Source of the DNA: Flavobacteriia bacterium
Lineage (GTDB): Bacteria; Bacteroidota; Bacteroidia; Flavobacteriales_D; Crocinitomicaceae
DNA length: 64,000 nt
NCBI GenBank assembly: GCA_009924735.1
Contig: RFQZ01000006.1
Coordinates: 19,323-83,322 of the forward strand
Reading direction: 5' to 3'
Shown: positions 24,383-32,968 of the stretch, one piece after another
Layout: every line of letters starts with the position of its first letter
Position numbering within the stretch: position 1 is the stretch's first letter
Made by a program: the position numbers and the translations under genes
The notes under the pieces: generated by a model
Told to the model about the DNA's origin: nothing
The model's input: the letters and a program-made list of their open reading frames with translations, nothing else
The model's database searches: none

Positions 24383-26719
24383 ATGAAGTCCTTACTCCTT
24401 ATTCTTCTCGTTTTTTATTGCAGCTTGATCTTCGGACAAGACTTTGTTGTCAGAGGTTATGTTTCCAATGCAAAGAATGGTGAGCCCTTGAGCGGTGAAA
24501 AAGTTACCCTTCTGTCCGCTGACAGTGCGTTGGTAGCTGGGGCAATGACCGATCAAAATGGCTTGTTTTCAATACCCAAGTTGAAAAAAGCAAACTACAT
24601 CCTTAAGTTTAGCATTCCGGGGTACAAAAAAACATACGTTTCTGTATTGTTTGAAACCGACAAGAAAATTATTGACATTCCCGTTAAATTATCTCCAACA
24701 GATTTAACCTTTGATGACGTAGTGGTTACCGCGGAATCAAAAACTAAAAAAACAAAACCAGATGTGGGTACCATAAAGTTCGACAAAGGTGCCGTCGAGC
24801 GCATCCCAGTTTATGGTGCTGAAAGCGATGTTTTAGGTGCCGTTTCTGTAACCCCGGGCGTTACTGTGACCGGAGACCAAGGCGGACAGTTTTATGTGCG
24901 TGGAGGGACCCCCATTCAAAACAAAACCTTGTTGGACGGAATGACCATTTACAATCCATTTCACTCCATTGGATTTTATTCCATTTTTGAAACGGAACTT
25001 GTAAAATCTGTTGACATCTACACGGGTGGTTTTGAATCCAAATACGGCGGTCGAGTTTCTTCCATAATGGACATTTCGTACCGAGACGGTGACCGCGGAA
25101 AATTCGGTGGAAAGGTATCAGTATCCCCATTTCTTGCAAAATTGGTGTTGGAAGGCCCACTTAGCAAGTCAAAAAATGGAAAAATATCTCCTGGATCTTA
25201 TGTCTTTTCAGCAAAACACAGCTTGTTGGATTACACATCTAAATCTTTATACCCTAAGGTCAACAATGGCGATGGACTTCCTTTTAATTTCACAGATTTA
25301 TATGGGAAAGTGAGCTTTACAAGTGAGGGAGGTTCGAAGGTAAGTTTCTTTGGTTTTCACAACCAAGACTCCGTGAATTACAACATTGCAGACTTAAATT
25401 GGGAAGCATCGGGCGGTGGAATGAATTTTTTAATGGTTCCCTCGAGTTCTCCAGTGATTGTTCGCGGACATGTGAATGGATCTAATTTCAAAACAACCTT
25501 CGCAGAGGACTTAAACCAACCAAGGTTTTCAAAAATCGGTGGATTTGATTTGGGATTTGATTTCTCATACTTCATGAAAAATGAAAGTGAAATGAACTAC
25601 GGATTTAATTTTTGTGGGTTCAACACCGTCTTTCAAACCTACAACGAGGTGCAAAGAAAAATTGAAGCGAGTAACTTCTCCACCGAAATTGGCGCCTATT
25701 ATAACTACCGAAAAGTAACGAAAAACGAAAGATGGGTCATCCAAGCGGGGATACGTGTCCAAGCCTATGCCTCTTTAAGTACCATATCACCAGAACCAAG
25801 GCTGGGTATTAAGTACAACATGACAGACAAGTTACGCATCAAATTTTCAGGGGGAAGGTATTCCCAAAACTTCACCTCCGCTTCAAGTGACAAGGATATT
25901 GTCAACCTGTTCAATGGTTTATTGTCTGCGCCTGTAAACGTTCAAGAGAACTTCATCAACGAATATGGAAAAAGCAAAAGCATCCAAAATGGACTGCAAT
26001 ACGCTTGGCATGCCATCCTGGGAATGGAGTTCGATGTACAGAAAAACAGCTCCTTGAACATTGAAGGATACTACAAATACTTCAGCCAACTGAGCAACAT
26101 CAACCAGAATAAACTTTACGAAGATGTTGCACAATTCGAATTGGTTGACGATGTCTTTAAAAAGGATTTCATCATCGAATCTGGCAAAACCGTTGGGGTA
26201 GATTTTCTTTACAAGTACAACAACAAAAGGTTGTTTTTATGGGGGGTCTACTCATTAAGTTATTCAACCCGTTGGGATGGTTTCAGTAGCTACTTCCCTG
26301 TATTTGACAGAAGACACAATGTAAACCTTGTAGGCTCATACCAATTTGGGGCAAAGAAAGACCTAGAACTTAGCATCCGTTGGAACCTAGGGTCAGGATT
26401 GCCTTTCACCCCAACGGCAGGATTTTACCAAGGAGAAACGTTTTCGAATGGGGTAACCACCGATTATGTAACCAACAACCCATCCACCATCACCACGCTT
26501 TTAGGCACCTTTAACAGTGAGCGCTTGCCATACTATCACAGGTTGGACATCACGGTGAAAAAACAGTTTAAGTTTAAAAACAAAACCACGATGGAAATCA
26601 CAGGAAACATAACGAATGTGTACAACCGAAGCAACATCTTTTACATCAATCGAATTACCTCAAAAACCATCTACCAATTCCCTATTTTACCCAGTCTAGG
26701 AATCAGTTACAAATTTTAG
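24383..26719 (+). CDS. TonB-dependent outer-membrane receptor with CarboxypepD_reg-like domain
   Basis: A 778-aa outer-membrane transporter or binding protein. A signal peptide (MKSLLLILLVFYCSLIFGQ) is followed by a carboxypeptidase-regulatory-like domain (about 20-95: VRGYVSNAKNGEPLSGEKVTLL). The plug domain follows (about 130-235), with GGQFYVRGGTPIQNKTLLDGM, then the beta-barrel, ending in the terminal aromatic LGISYKF. The substrate is unknown; there is no SusD-type partner next to it, so it is not a standard polysaccharide utilisation pair. The next gene begins directly after the stop codon. Confidence 0.92.
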   Translation: MKSLLLILLVFYCSLIFGQDFVVRGYVSNAKNGEPLSGEKVTLLSADSALVAGAMTDQNGLFSIPKLKKANYILKFSIPGYKKTYVSVLFETDKKIIDIPVKLSPTDLTFDDVVVTAESKTKKTKPDVGTIKFDKGAVERIPVYGAESDVLGAVSVTPGVTVTGDQGGQFYVRGGTPIQNKTLLDGMTIYNPFHSIGFYSIFETELVKSVDIYTGGFESKYGGRVSSIMDISYRDGDRGKFGGKVSVSPFLAKLVLEGPLSKSKNGKISPGSYVFSAKHSLLDYTSKSLYPKVNNGDGLPFNFTDLYGKVSFTSEGGSKVSFFGFHNQDSVNYNIADLNWEASGGGMNFLMVPSSSPVIVRGHVNGSNFKTTFAEDLNQPRFSKIGGFDLGFDFSYFMKNESEMNYGFNFCGFNTVFQTYNEVQRKIEASNFSTEIGAYYNYRKVTKNERWVIQAGIRVQAYASLSTISPEPRLGIKYNMTDKLRIKFSGGRYSQNFTSASSDKDIVNLFNGLLSAPVNVQENFINEYGKSKSIQNGLQYAWHAILGMEFDVQKNSSLNIEGYYKYFSQLSNINQNKLYEDVAQFELVDDVFKKDFIIESGKTVGVDFLYKYNNKRLFLWGVYSLSYSTRWDGFSSYFPVFDRRHNVNLVGSYQFGAKKDLELSIRWNLGSGLPFTPTAGFYQGETFSNGVTTDYVTNNPSTITTLLGTFNSERLPYYHRLDITVKKQFKFKNKTTMEITGNITNVYNRSNIFYINRITSKTIYQFPILPSLGISYKF

Positions 26720-27958
26720 ATGACAAAAATTCATCCTTTTAGGGCAATACGACCGGTTCGTGACAAGGTGCATTTGGTGGCAACACGTCCATATTATTCC
26801 TATAAAAAGAATGTGCTTCAGGCCAAGATTCAAGACAATCCTTTTACGCTATTGCACATAATCAATCCTGAAATAGGCAACACAAAAAACACCCTTAGCA
26901 ACAGCATTGAGCGTTTCAAATTGGTTACAAAACGATACCAAGAATTTTTGGAGAAGGAAACCCTCATCCAAGAATCACTGCCCAAGCTATACGTGTATCG
27001 CCAAACCACTCCTACGAATACTTTTTCAGGAATCATAGCCGGCGCAGATGTGCAGGAATACCTGGATGATAAAATAAAAAAACACGAGGAAACTCTTACC
27101 GATAGGGAAAATATGTTTACCCAATACCTCGATGTGGTGGGTTACAATGCTGAACCTGTTTTGATTGCCTACCAAGACAACACGGACATTGACGCACTGT
27201 TAAACGAAACTTTCCTTTCAAATCGACCAGAGTATGAATTTTCAACAACCGATTTGATAAAACACGAACTGTGGATTGTTCCTAACCATCTACATCAACC
27301 TTTTATAGATGCGTTTGAAACCCTTCATGCGGTATACATTGCAGATGGACATCACCGAAGCGCATCCTCTGTTTCCCTTTACAAAAAAAGAACCTCCACC
27401 CACCAACCCTTGGGTTCCAGCGCATCATTCCTCGCTTATTTTGTTAAAGAAAGTGCTTTGAACATTATGGAATTTCAGCGCTTGGTACGAAACCAAAAAG
27501 ATTTTGACCTAGAAAAATTTCTTTACAGCCTCGGAAAACTGGGAACGATAACATCCCTACCTTCCTCAAGAAAACCGCTTAAAAACCACGAAATCACTTT
27601 TTATGCAAGTGGAAGATGGTTTGCCTTCGAATGGAATGCCATTGAAATCGATACGGATCATCCTACCTTATCGCTCGACGCAGAAATGCTTACGGTAAAG
27701 GTCCTTGGTTTATTCAACATTCGCGACCTAAAAACCTCGCAAGATGTCGAATTTTTTCCTGGAAACATCCCATTGTCAACGTTGGAAAAGGAAATCGATC
27801 AAAATCACTTCCAAATCGGGTTTTTCCTCTACCCTGTCAACTTTTCTCAGGTACGCAAGGTCGCGGATGCAGGCATGTTCATGCCGCCAAAATCGACTTT
27901 TATTGAACCGAAATTAAGAAGTGGCCTTACCATTTTAGACATCAATGATCCACAATAA
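26720..27958 (+). CDS. DUF1015 family protein
   Basis: A 412-aa cytoplasmic protein of the DUF1015 family. Visible hallmarks are the start KIHPFRAIRPVRDKVHLVATRPYYSY, YRQTTPTNTFSGIIAG near residue 93, the very conserved AVYIADGHHRSASSVSLY near 205 and the C-terminal MFMPPKSTFIEPKLRSGL. The DGHHR segment looks like a catalytic or metal/phosphate site, but I know of no proven reaction for bacterial members. It starts immediately after the receptor stop and overlaps yggS by 14 bases, suggesting co-expression with a PLP-homeostasis gene. Confidence 0.85.
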   Translation: MTKIHPFRAIRPVRDKVHLVATRPYYSYKKNVLQAKIQDNPFTLLHIINPEIGNTKNTLSNSIERFKLVTKRYQEFLEKETLIQESLPKLYVYRQTTPTNTFSGIIAGADVQEYLDDKIKKHEETLTDRENMFTQYLDVVGYNAEPVLIAYQDNTDIDALLNETFLSNRPEYEFSTTDLIKHELWIVPNHLHQPFIDAFETLHAVYIADGHHRSASSVSLYKKRTSTHQPLGSSASFLAYFVKESALNIMEFQRLVRNQKDFDLEKFLYSLGKLGTITSLPSSRKPLKNHEITFYASGRWFAFEWNAIEIDTDHPTLSLDAEMLTVKVLGLFNIRDLKTSQDVEFFPGNIPLSTLEKEIDQNHFQIGFFLYPVNFSQVRKVADAGMFMPPKSTFIEPKLRSGLTILDINDPQ

Positions 27959-28604
27959 CCTCACAAACATTCGGTCAAAAATGGGCGAAAACGTGACCTT
28001 GGTCGCTGTGTCGAAAACCAAACCCATGTCCATGTTACAAGAGGCCTACGACGCAGGTCAACGTGTTTTTGGCGAAAACAAGGTGCAAGAAATGGTTGAA
28101 AAATATGAGCAGATGCCCAAAGACATCAAGTGGCACATGATCGGTCATTTGCAAAGCAATAAAGTGAAATACATAGCACCTTTTGTGGACCTCATCCATG
28201 GGGTTGACAGCTTAAAATTGTTGGAAGAAATCAACAAGCAGGCAAAAAAGAACCACCGAATCATTTCATGTTTACTCCAGTTTCACATCGCGCAGGAAGA
28301 AACGAAGTTTGGGTTATCGCTCGAAGAAGCAGAATCCCTATTGTCGGGTGAAGCTTTTCCGGCATTGCAAAACATACAAATCGCTGGCGTGATGGGAATG
28401 GCAACTTTCACAGAGGACACCGAACAGGTACGCAAAGAATTTAAATCCCTTAAATCACATTTTGAAGTGTTGAAAAGCAAATACTTCCCACTGCAAAACA
28501 CTTTCACAGAAATATCCATGGGCATGAGCGACGACTATCAACTTGCAATGGAGGAAGGCAGTACCTTAATTCGTGTAGGAAGTAAAATTTTTGGGAGCAG
28601 GTAG
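27945..28604 (+). CDS. YggS/PLPBP family pyridoxal-phosphate homeostasis protein
   Basis: A 219-aa PLP-binding TIM-barrel protein without known enzymatic activity that buffers PLP and keeps amino/keto acid balance. It shows LVAVSKTKPMSMLQEAYDAG with the PLP-binding Lys near residue 24, VFGENKVQEM near 42, WHMIGHLQSNKVK near 64, GVMGMATFTED near 145 and SMGMSDDYQLAMEEGSTLIRVGSKIFG at the end. Length is normal. It overlaps the DUF1015 gene and converges on the M16 peptidase; pdxH, which makes PLP, is 1.3 kb away on the opposite strand. Confidence 0.94.
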   Translation: MIHNNLTNIRSKMGENVTLVAVSKTKPMSMLQEAYDAGQRVFGENKVQEMVEKYEQMPKDIKWHMIGHLQSNKVKYIAPFVDLIHGVDSLKLLEEINKQAKKNHRIISCLLQFHIAQEETKFGLSLEEAESLLSGEAFPALQNIQIAGVMGMATFTEDTEQVRKEFKSLKSHFEVLKSKYFPLQNTFTEISMGMSDDYQLAMEEGSTLIRVGSKIFGSR

Positions 28605-28666
28605 GAATGGGTATTTCCTGCGTAAACATCGAACAATGTTACCGCAAGAAAACCGAAGAATCGAAA

Positions 28667-29902
28667 TCACTTATTCTCATACACCAGCATACTCAATTTC
28701 TCTGGATGCAGGTATTTTTGACAAACTGCAAAGATTTCTTCGCAAGTAACCGATTCAAACTTTTTATAGATTTCCTCCAATGAATCCAATTTATTAAACA
28801 CCAACAAGGTTTTTCCATTCCCCAAAGCTTTGGAAGAATTTTGTTCCCAACCGATGCTCAGCTGACTTAAAAATTGGTATTTAGATTTTTTCAATTGAAG
28901 TGGCGTCATGCCTTTATCGTACAAAATCTGTAGCTCCTTCTTGGCCAATTCGATTGATTTATTGAGGTTTTTAGCATCAGAGGAAAGCAATACACCCCAA
29001 AAACCGGTGTCTTCATACGAATTGTAATTTGCCTCTACGTGGTAGGCAAGTCCATACTTTTCTCGGATGCTCAAATTCAAACGTGAATTCATGGCAGGAC
29101 CTCCCAAATAGTTAATGATCAAATGCATCGCCGAGCGCTCATCGTCGCGGTAATTTGGAGCATCTGCCCCTAAAATCGCATGGGATTGGTAGTTTGATTC
29201 TTTTTTCCGAATTTCAAATGGCGTGACCGTTACAGGAGGATTTTCCAAAACAAGATTCGCATTTCTGGGCATGTCCTTCAACTTTTCTTCTGCTTTCTCG
29301 ATCAGTTTCGACTTTGAATAATTTCCTACATAGGAGATTACTAAATTTTCAGCGGTAAAAAAGGTGGCTACAAAATCTAAAAGATCCTTTCTGGTAAATG
29401 CTTTTACGGTTTTTTTACTGCCTAAAATGTTGTTTCCGAGCGGGTGGTTCGGATAAAAGAGGGCGTCAAATTCATCCATCATCTTATCTACAGGGCTGTC
29501 TTTGTAGGAATTGATTTCATCAATGATGACTTCTTTTTCTTTTTCAATTTCTTTTTCAGGAAAGGTTGAATTTTGCACCAAATCTGACATTAGATCCAGG
29601 GCACGAATGGTATACCTGTTGAGGAAGGTTGCATGAAGACAAATTTCCTCTTTTGCTGTGTAGGCGTTAAGGTCTCCCCCAACCTCATCCAAACGCGACA
29701 AAATATTCAGCGCGCTTCGTTTGGTCGTACCTTTAAAAATACAATGTTCGAGGAAATGCGCCAAGCCCACCTTGTTCGCACCTTCCCAACGGGAACCGGC
29801 TTTAAAAAAAAAGGCGAGGTGTCCCACCCTGCTGTTGGATTTCACATAGCAAAGTCTCGAACCATTGGACAGGGTTATGATTTCGGCATTGTTTTCTTTC
29901 AT
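28667..29902 (-). CDS. M16 family zinc peptidase
   Basis: A 411-aa insulinase-type (pitrilysin clan) peptidase. It has the inverted zinc motif in GLAHFLEHCIFKGT (HxxEH, about residue 45) and the downstream Glu region (about 115-130: EINSYKDSPVDKMMDEFD). The C-terminal half has the R/Y motif (SRLNLSIREKYGLAYHV near 275) that completes the chamber. There is no signal peptide, so it may be cytoplasmic. As a half-size family member it probably dimerises. It lies four bases after pdxH on the same strand. Substrate unknown. Confidence 0.92.
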   Translation of the reverse strand: MKENNAEIITLSNGSRLCYVKSNSRVGHLAFFFKAGSRWEGANKVGLAHFLEHCIFKGTTKRSALNILSRLDEVGGDLNAYTAKEEICLHATFLNRYTIRALDLMSDLVQNSTFPEKEIEKEKEVIIDEINSYKDSPVDKMMDEFDALFYPNHPLGNNILGSKKTVKAFTRKDLLDFVATFFTAENLVISYVGNYSKSKLIEKAEEKLKDMPRNANLVLENPPVTVTPFEIRKKESNYQSHAILGADAPNYRDDERSAMHLIINYLGGPAMNSRLNLSIREKYGLAYHVEANYNSYEDTGFWGVLLSSDAKNLNKSIELAKKELQILYDKGMTPLQLKKSKYQFLSQLSIGWEQNSSKALGNGKTLLVFNKLDSLEEIYKKFESVTCEEIFAVCQKYLHPEKLSMLVYENK

Positions 29903-29906
29903 GTTC

Positions 29907-30551
29907 TTATGGATTCTTGCGATACATGGACCAAATCATACCCTCTCTTTCAAACACTACCCGGTCATGAAGTCGCGAAGGTCTGCCTTGCCAAAATTCC
30001 ATGCGGTTTGGGCTGAGTGCATAGCCTCCCCAATGCGGTGGACGCGGAACTTCTGCTGGGAATTTTTTATCGTAGGATTCAAATCTTTGGGTGATTTCAA
30101 CTGTATCTTGTAATTTTTCAGACTGTAGGGAAGCCCAAGCTCCCAATTGACTGGCTCGAGGACGCGAGGCAAAATAAGCATCACTTACCGATTCGTCAAT
30201 TTTTTGAACCGTTCCTTCGATGCGAATTTGGCGTTCCGAATCTGGCCAAAAAAACAACATGGAAGCGTGGGGATTCTTTAGAAGCTCTTTGCCTTTTTGA
30301 GAATCATAATTTGAATAAAACACAAAGGACTCAGAAATTAATTCTTTCAGGTATACCATTCGTGTGGATGGGCAACCCTTGTCATTTACTGTAGCCAAAA
30401 CCAAGGCATTGGCTTCTTTTTCACCGTTGGCAACTGCGGCGTCAAACCAAGCATTAAAAGCTAAAAAAGGATCTGTAAAGTCGAAAGAAATCGCTTCACC
30501 TTTACTGAAATCCTCATGTTTGTCTCGGAAATCCGATAAATTATTCTTCAT
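29907..30551 (-). CDS. pdxH: Pyridoxine/pyridoxamine 5'-phosphate oxidase
   Basis: PdxH uses FMN and oxygen to convert PNP or PMP to PLP. From ATG 30551 the protein is 214 aa, close to E. coli PdxH (218). It has DPFLAFNAWFDAAVANGEKEANALVLATV near residue 25, CPSTRMVYLKEL with the FMN/substrate-binding Arg near 62, FYSNYDSQKGKEL near 80, ASQLGAWASLQSE near 138 and the C-terminal RPPHWGGYALSPNRMEFWQGRPSRLHDR with the catalytic Arg/His. A longer in-frame reading from 30626 would run far into the DUF4494 gene and lacks family support. The chosen start overlaps the DUF4494 stop by 11 bases. Confidence 0.95.
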   Translation of the reverse strand: MKNNLSDFRDKHEDFSKGEAISFDFTDPFLAFNAWFDAAVANGEKEANALVLATVNDKGCPSTRMVYLKELISESFVFYSNYDSQKGKELLKNPHASMLFFWPDSERQIRIEGTVQKIDESVSDAYFASRPRASQLGAWASLQSEKLQDTVEITQRFESYDKKFPAEVPRPPHWGGYALSPNRMEFWQGRPSRLHDRVVFEREGMIWSMYRKNP

Positions 30552-31134
30552 CTTCTGAACCAAATGAATCTTCCAATTCACTTTCATCTGTATCGGCAAT
30601 GATTTCTTCTTCTGATTCATCTTCAAAATTGGTAAACACTACACCTTTTGCTGGCGGCGTTTCTGTTTCTGAAAGGGTTACAGGGTGTGCGGGAGAGGCA
30701 ACATCTTCATCTCGGTAAGGAAAAATCTCTACAATGGGCGAAATGATAATGGATTGGATTTGGTAGTCAATCATCAAGGTAGCTAAACTTTCTTCCATTC
30801 GGATGTAGGCATCTTTTACATCGTTTGCTGAGACCAAAAAGTTTTGGTTGACGGTTTTTTTCTTGTCGCCATCTTCCTCATCAATCCCGTAGGTGATTTT
30901 ACATTTGTACCACGTTTCTGCATCCTCGTATTGAAAAATATCGTGTAAATCGGTTCGGGTAATTCCTGTGACCATAAATTCTCCGCGAATCATGGCGCCC
31001 AATTCTTCATAGATGCGTGCTTCTGCATCGGTAAAGGTCATGGCGGCTAACAAATAAGGTTCTGTAACCCGCTTCAACGTGCCGTTTTCTAATTGTTTTG
31101 TATACTTAACTTTTACGGTAAACCAACTGTTCAT
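30541..31134 (-). CDS. DUF4494 family protein
   Basis: A 197-aa cytoplasmic protein of a family (DUF4494) I know only from Bacteroidota. The conserved start NSWFTVKVKYTKQLENGTLKRVTEPYL and the TFTDAEARIYEELG segment near residue 32 are clear. The last 45 residues are very acidic (a run rich in Glu, Asp and Ser) and probably disordered. No enzymatic motif. It has a perfect promoter box 18 bases upstream and is the first gene of a unit with pdxH and the M16 peptidase. Confidence 0.88.
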   Translation of the reverse strand: MNSWFTVKVKYTKQLENGTLKRVTEPYLLAAMTFTDAEARIYEELGAMIRGEFMVTGITRTDLHDIFQYEDAETWYKCKITYGIDEEDGDKKKTVNQNFLVSANDVKDAYIRMEESLATLMIDYQIQSIIISPIVEIFPYRDEDVASPAHPVTLSETETPPAKGVVFTNFEDESEEEIIADTDESELEDSFGSEDEE

Positions 31135-31152
31135 TTTCTAATTTTTAGCTAA

Positions 31153-31160
31153 CAAAGATA
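31153..31160 (-). promoter_or_regulatory. -7 promoter box of the DUF4494-pdxH-M16 unit (TATCTTTG)
   Basis: Minus-strand TATCTTTG is a perfect TAnnTTTG. A TTTG lies 16 bases upstream as a slightly close -33 element. The leader would be about 14 bases. Confidence 0.6.
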
Positions 31161-31224
31161 CGCTACAAAAACCCAACAAAGCAGGTTGTTGAAAAGTAAT
31201 TTTACAAGGACTTAGGAGGCTATT

Positions 31225-31707
31225 TTACTGAAAGGAACCGAATCCAAACGGCAATAAATCCTGTACTTTCTCAAGCATCATCGTGCTTCCATCTTGGTTC
31301 ACCATAATGATTCGGATGGGGGATTTCTGACGGTTTTCGGATTCTAGCATCACCTGACGACAACCGCCGCAAGGAGACAATAATTGATCCATGGGCATCA
31401 AATCTCCTTTGGCGACAATGCACAAAACACGTACAGCGATACCTGGAAAGGCTGCGCCTGCATAATTCAAGGCAACCCGCTCTGCACAAAGACCAGAGGG
31501 ATAGGCAATGTTTTCTTGGTTGCTTCCGCAGATGACTTCTTGGTTATCCAACAACGCTGCTGCACCCACCTTGAACTTGCTGTAAGGCGCATAGGCATTC
31601 TCCATGGCCGCAAAGGCATCTTTCACAAGGCTTTGATCTGCCTCTTCAAGTGCATTCCAATGATGAATCAAACGGTAGGTAAACTGAAAGGACTTTTCTT
31701 CCTGCAT
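31225..31707 (-). CDS. cdd: Cytidine deaminase
   Basis: A 160-aa zinc enzyme that deaminates cytidine and deoxycytidine in pyrimidine salvage. It has APYSKFKVGAAALL near residue 41, GSNQENIAYPSGLCAERVAL near 62 with the zinc Cys and catalytic Glu (CAE), and SPCGGCRQVMLE near 112 with the other two zinc cysteines. It is the single-domain homotetrameric type. Slightly longer than the usual 130-135 aa because of an N-terminal helix extension. It stands alone between the DUF4494 unit and the conserved unknown upstream. Confidence 0.95.
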   Translation of the reverse strand: MQEEKSFQFTYRLIHHWNALEEADQSLVKDAFAAMENAYAPYSKFKVGAAALLDNQEVICGSNQENIAYPSGLCAERVALNYAGAAFPGIAVRVLCIVAKGDLMPMDQLLSPCGGCRQVMLESENRQKSPIRIIMVNQDGSTMMLEKVQDLLPFGFGSFQ

Positions 31708-31743
31708 GGTAAGGGATTTTAGAAGGTAAAATTACAGAATTTG

Positions 31744-32310
31744 TTACTGAAGTCTATGGTTCACAATTTGAGAAACCTTTTCAATGAAATGTTGGGGTTT
31801 AAATGTCCGCCACTCAAGGTCGTCCAGCGGTCCACCCATGGCCATGTATTGGTCGATGTGAATGCGTTGAAATTCCTTAGATACGTGGTCAAGCATGTTC
31901 ACTGCAGCAATCCATCCGTCTTCGATGTCATCAAACCATTCCTCGTAATAGCAATCATCCGAATAATGAAAATTGAGTACGTTTTCAAAGATGAGGATAA
32001 AGCACTTGACGCCTTCATTGATCAAGGGGTTAATGACATTGGATTTCAGTATCATGATGTCGTTTTCAATGGCATCGTTCCATTCGCCAATGCACTCAAT
32101 TATGGCTGTATTTTGAAGGTAATCGACATACAACACTTTGAGGTATAAGGTACTTGAACCGAAGGAATCCCATTGTGGGTGAATGACATAGTTGTAAATT
32201 TTGTTCGAAAACTCGAATTCGCTGTAGGTCCGCCTATAAAAAGGAGACTGAACATCTTCTGAGGCGATGTAATCCCCCCGCCATCTGTAAAAAGGCTCAA
32301 TTAAATGCAT
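31744..32310 (-). CDS. Conserved hypothetical protein, acidic, aromatic-rich
   Basis: A 188-aa protein that I recognise as a conserved Bacteroidota family without a function. Marks are FYRWRGDYIASEDVQSPFY near residue 7, YNYVIHPQWDSFGSSTLYLK near 40, ECIGEWNDAIENDIM near 72, and YYEEWFDDIEDGWIAAVN near 122. It is rich in Asp, Glu, Tyr and Trp and has no signal or membrane segment. I chose ATG 32310 because a perfect TACTTTTG box sits three bases upstream; an earlier in-frame ATG at 32346 would place that box inside the gene. Confidence 0.82.
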   Translation of the reverse strand: MHLIEPFYRWRGDYIASEDVQSPFYRRTYSEFEFSNKIYNYVIHPQWDSFGSSTLYLKVLYVDYLQNTAIIECIGEWNDAIENDIMILKSNVINPLINEGVKCFILIFENVLNFHYSDDCYYEEWFDDIEDGWIAAVNMLDHVSKEFQRIHIDQYMAMGGPLDDLEWRTFKPQHFIEKVSQIVNHRLQ

Positions 32311-32313
32311 GTA

Positions 32314-32321
32314 CAAAAGTA
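32314..32321 (-). promoter_or_regulatory. -7 promoter box of the conserved unknown (TACTTTTG)
   Basis: Minus-strand TACTTTTG is a perfect TAnnTTTG and ends three bases before the ATG at 32310, so the transcript would be leaderless or nearly so. Confidence 0.55.
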
Positions 32322-32437
32322 GCATTTGTAGAAAAGAAAATCGCATTTTTCATTCGTTGAATCAACCTCATCTTAGCATTTATTTACGAACCGAGGGGCT
32401 GATAATTTTAGTAACTTGGTCCAACATTATAAGGCGG

Positions 32438-32968
32438 ATGGAACACTTAACATCAAGAAAAATTGGAAGTTTTACCCGTACAAAACACGTTCTCCTCACC
32501 CTATGTCTCTCGTTTTTAGCCATATGCGCTTTGGGTCAAAATACCATTCAAAACAAACAGGGCCTGTATTTCGAGTTGGCAGGTTCCGGTGGATTGGGTT
32601 CTGTTAATTACGAGCGTTTCTTTTTGTATGCATCACCTTGGACACTTTCATGGAGCGCAGGATTGAGTTTTGCTCCCATCGATAAAAACAACGGCACTGG
32701 CATCGTAATTCCCGTCATGCTTCACTCCACCTTTGGCAAAAAAGCACTCAAACTCGAACTGGGAATCGGGCAAGGAATCACCCTTACGACCAAAGGCAGT
32801 TTATTCGCTTTGACCACACTCGCCGTAGGCACACGCATCCAAGCCAGTGGTTCTCGATGGTACTACCGCGTCACCTTTACCCCGCTCATCTCATACCTTG
32901 TTGACTTTCAAGTACAACCTTGGTGCGGCATTTCCATCGGCTATGCTTTTAAAAACAAAGCGATATGA
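32438..32968 (+). CDS. Small secreted, probably outer-membrane beta-barrel protein
   Basis: A 176-aa protein with a basic start and signal peptide (KHVLLTLCLSFLAICALGQ, cleavage before Q). The rest alternates polar and hydrophobic residues in short strands rich in Gly and aromatics (YFELAGSGGLGSVNYERFF, WTLSWSAGLSFAPI, WCGISIGYAFKNK), like small Bacteroidota outer-membrane barrels. No family assignment beyond that. I chose ATG 32438; the in-frame extension upstream is not signal-like. TAACTTGG at 32412-32419 may be its -7 box. It overlaps the following lipoprotein gene by four bases (ATGA). Confidence 0.75.
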   Translation: MEHLTSRKIGSFTRTKHVLLTLCLSFLAICALGQNTIQNKQGLYFELAGSGGLGSVNYERFFLYASPWTLSWSAGLSFAPIDKNNGTGIVIPVMLHSTFGKKALKLELGIGQGITLTTKGSLFALTTLAVGTRIQASGSRWYYRVTFTPLISYLVDFQVQPWCGISIGYAFKNKAI

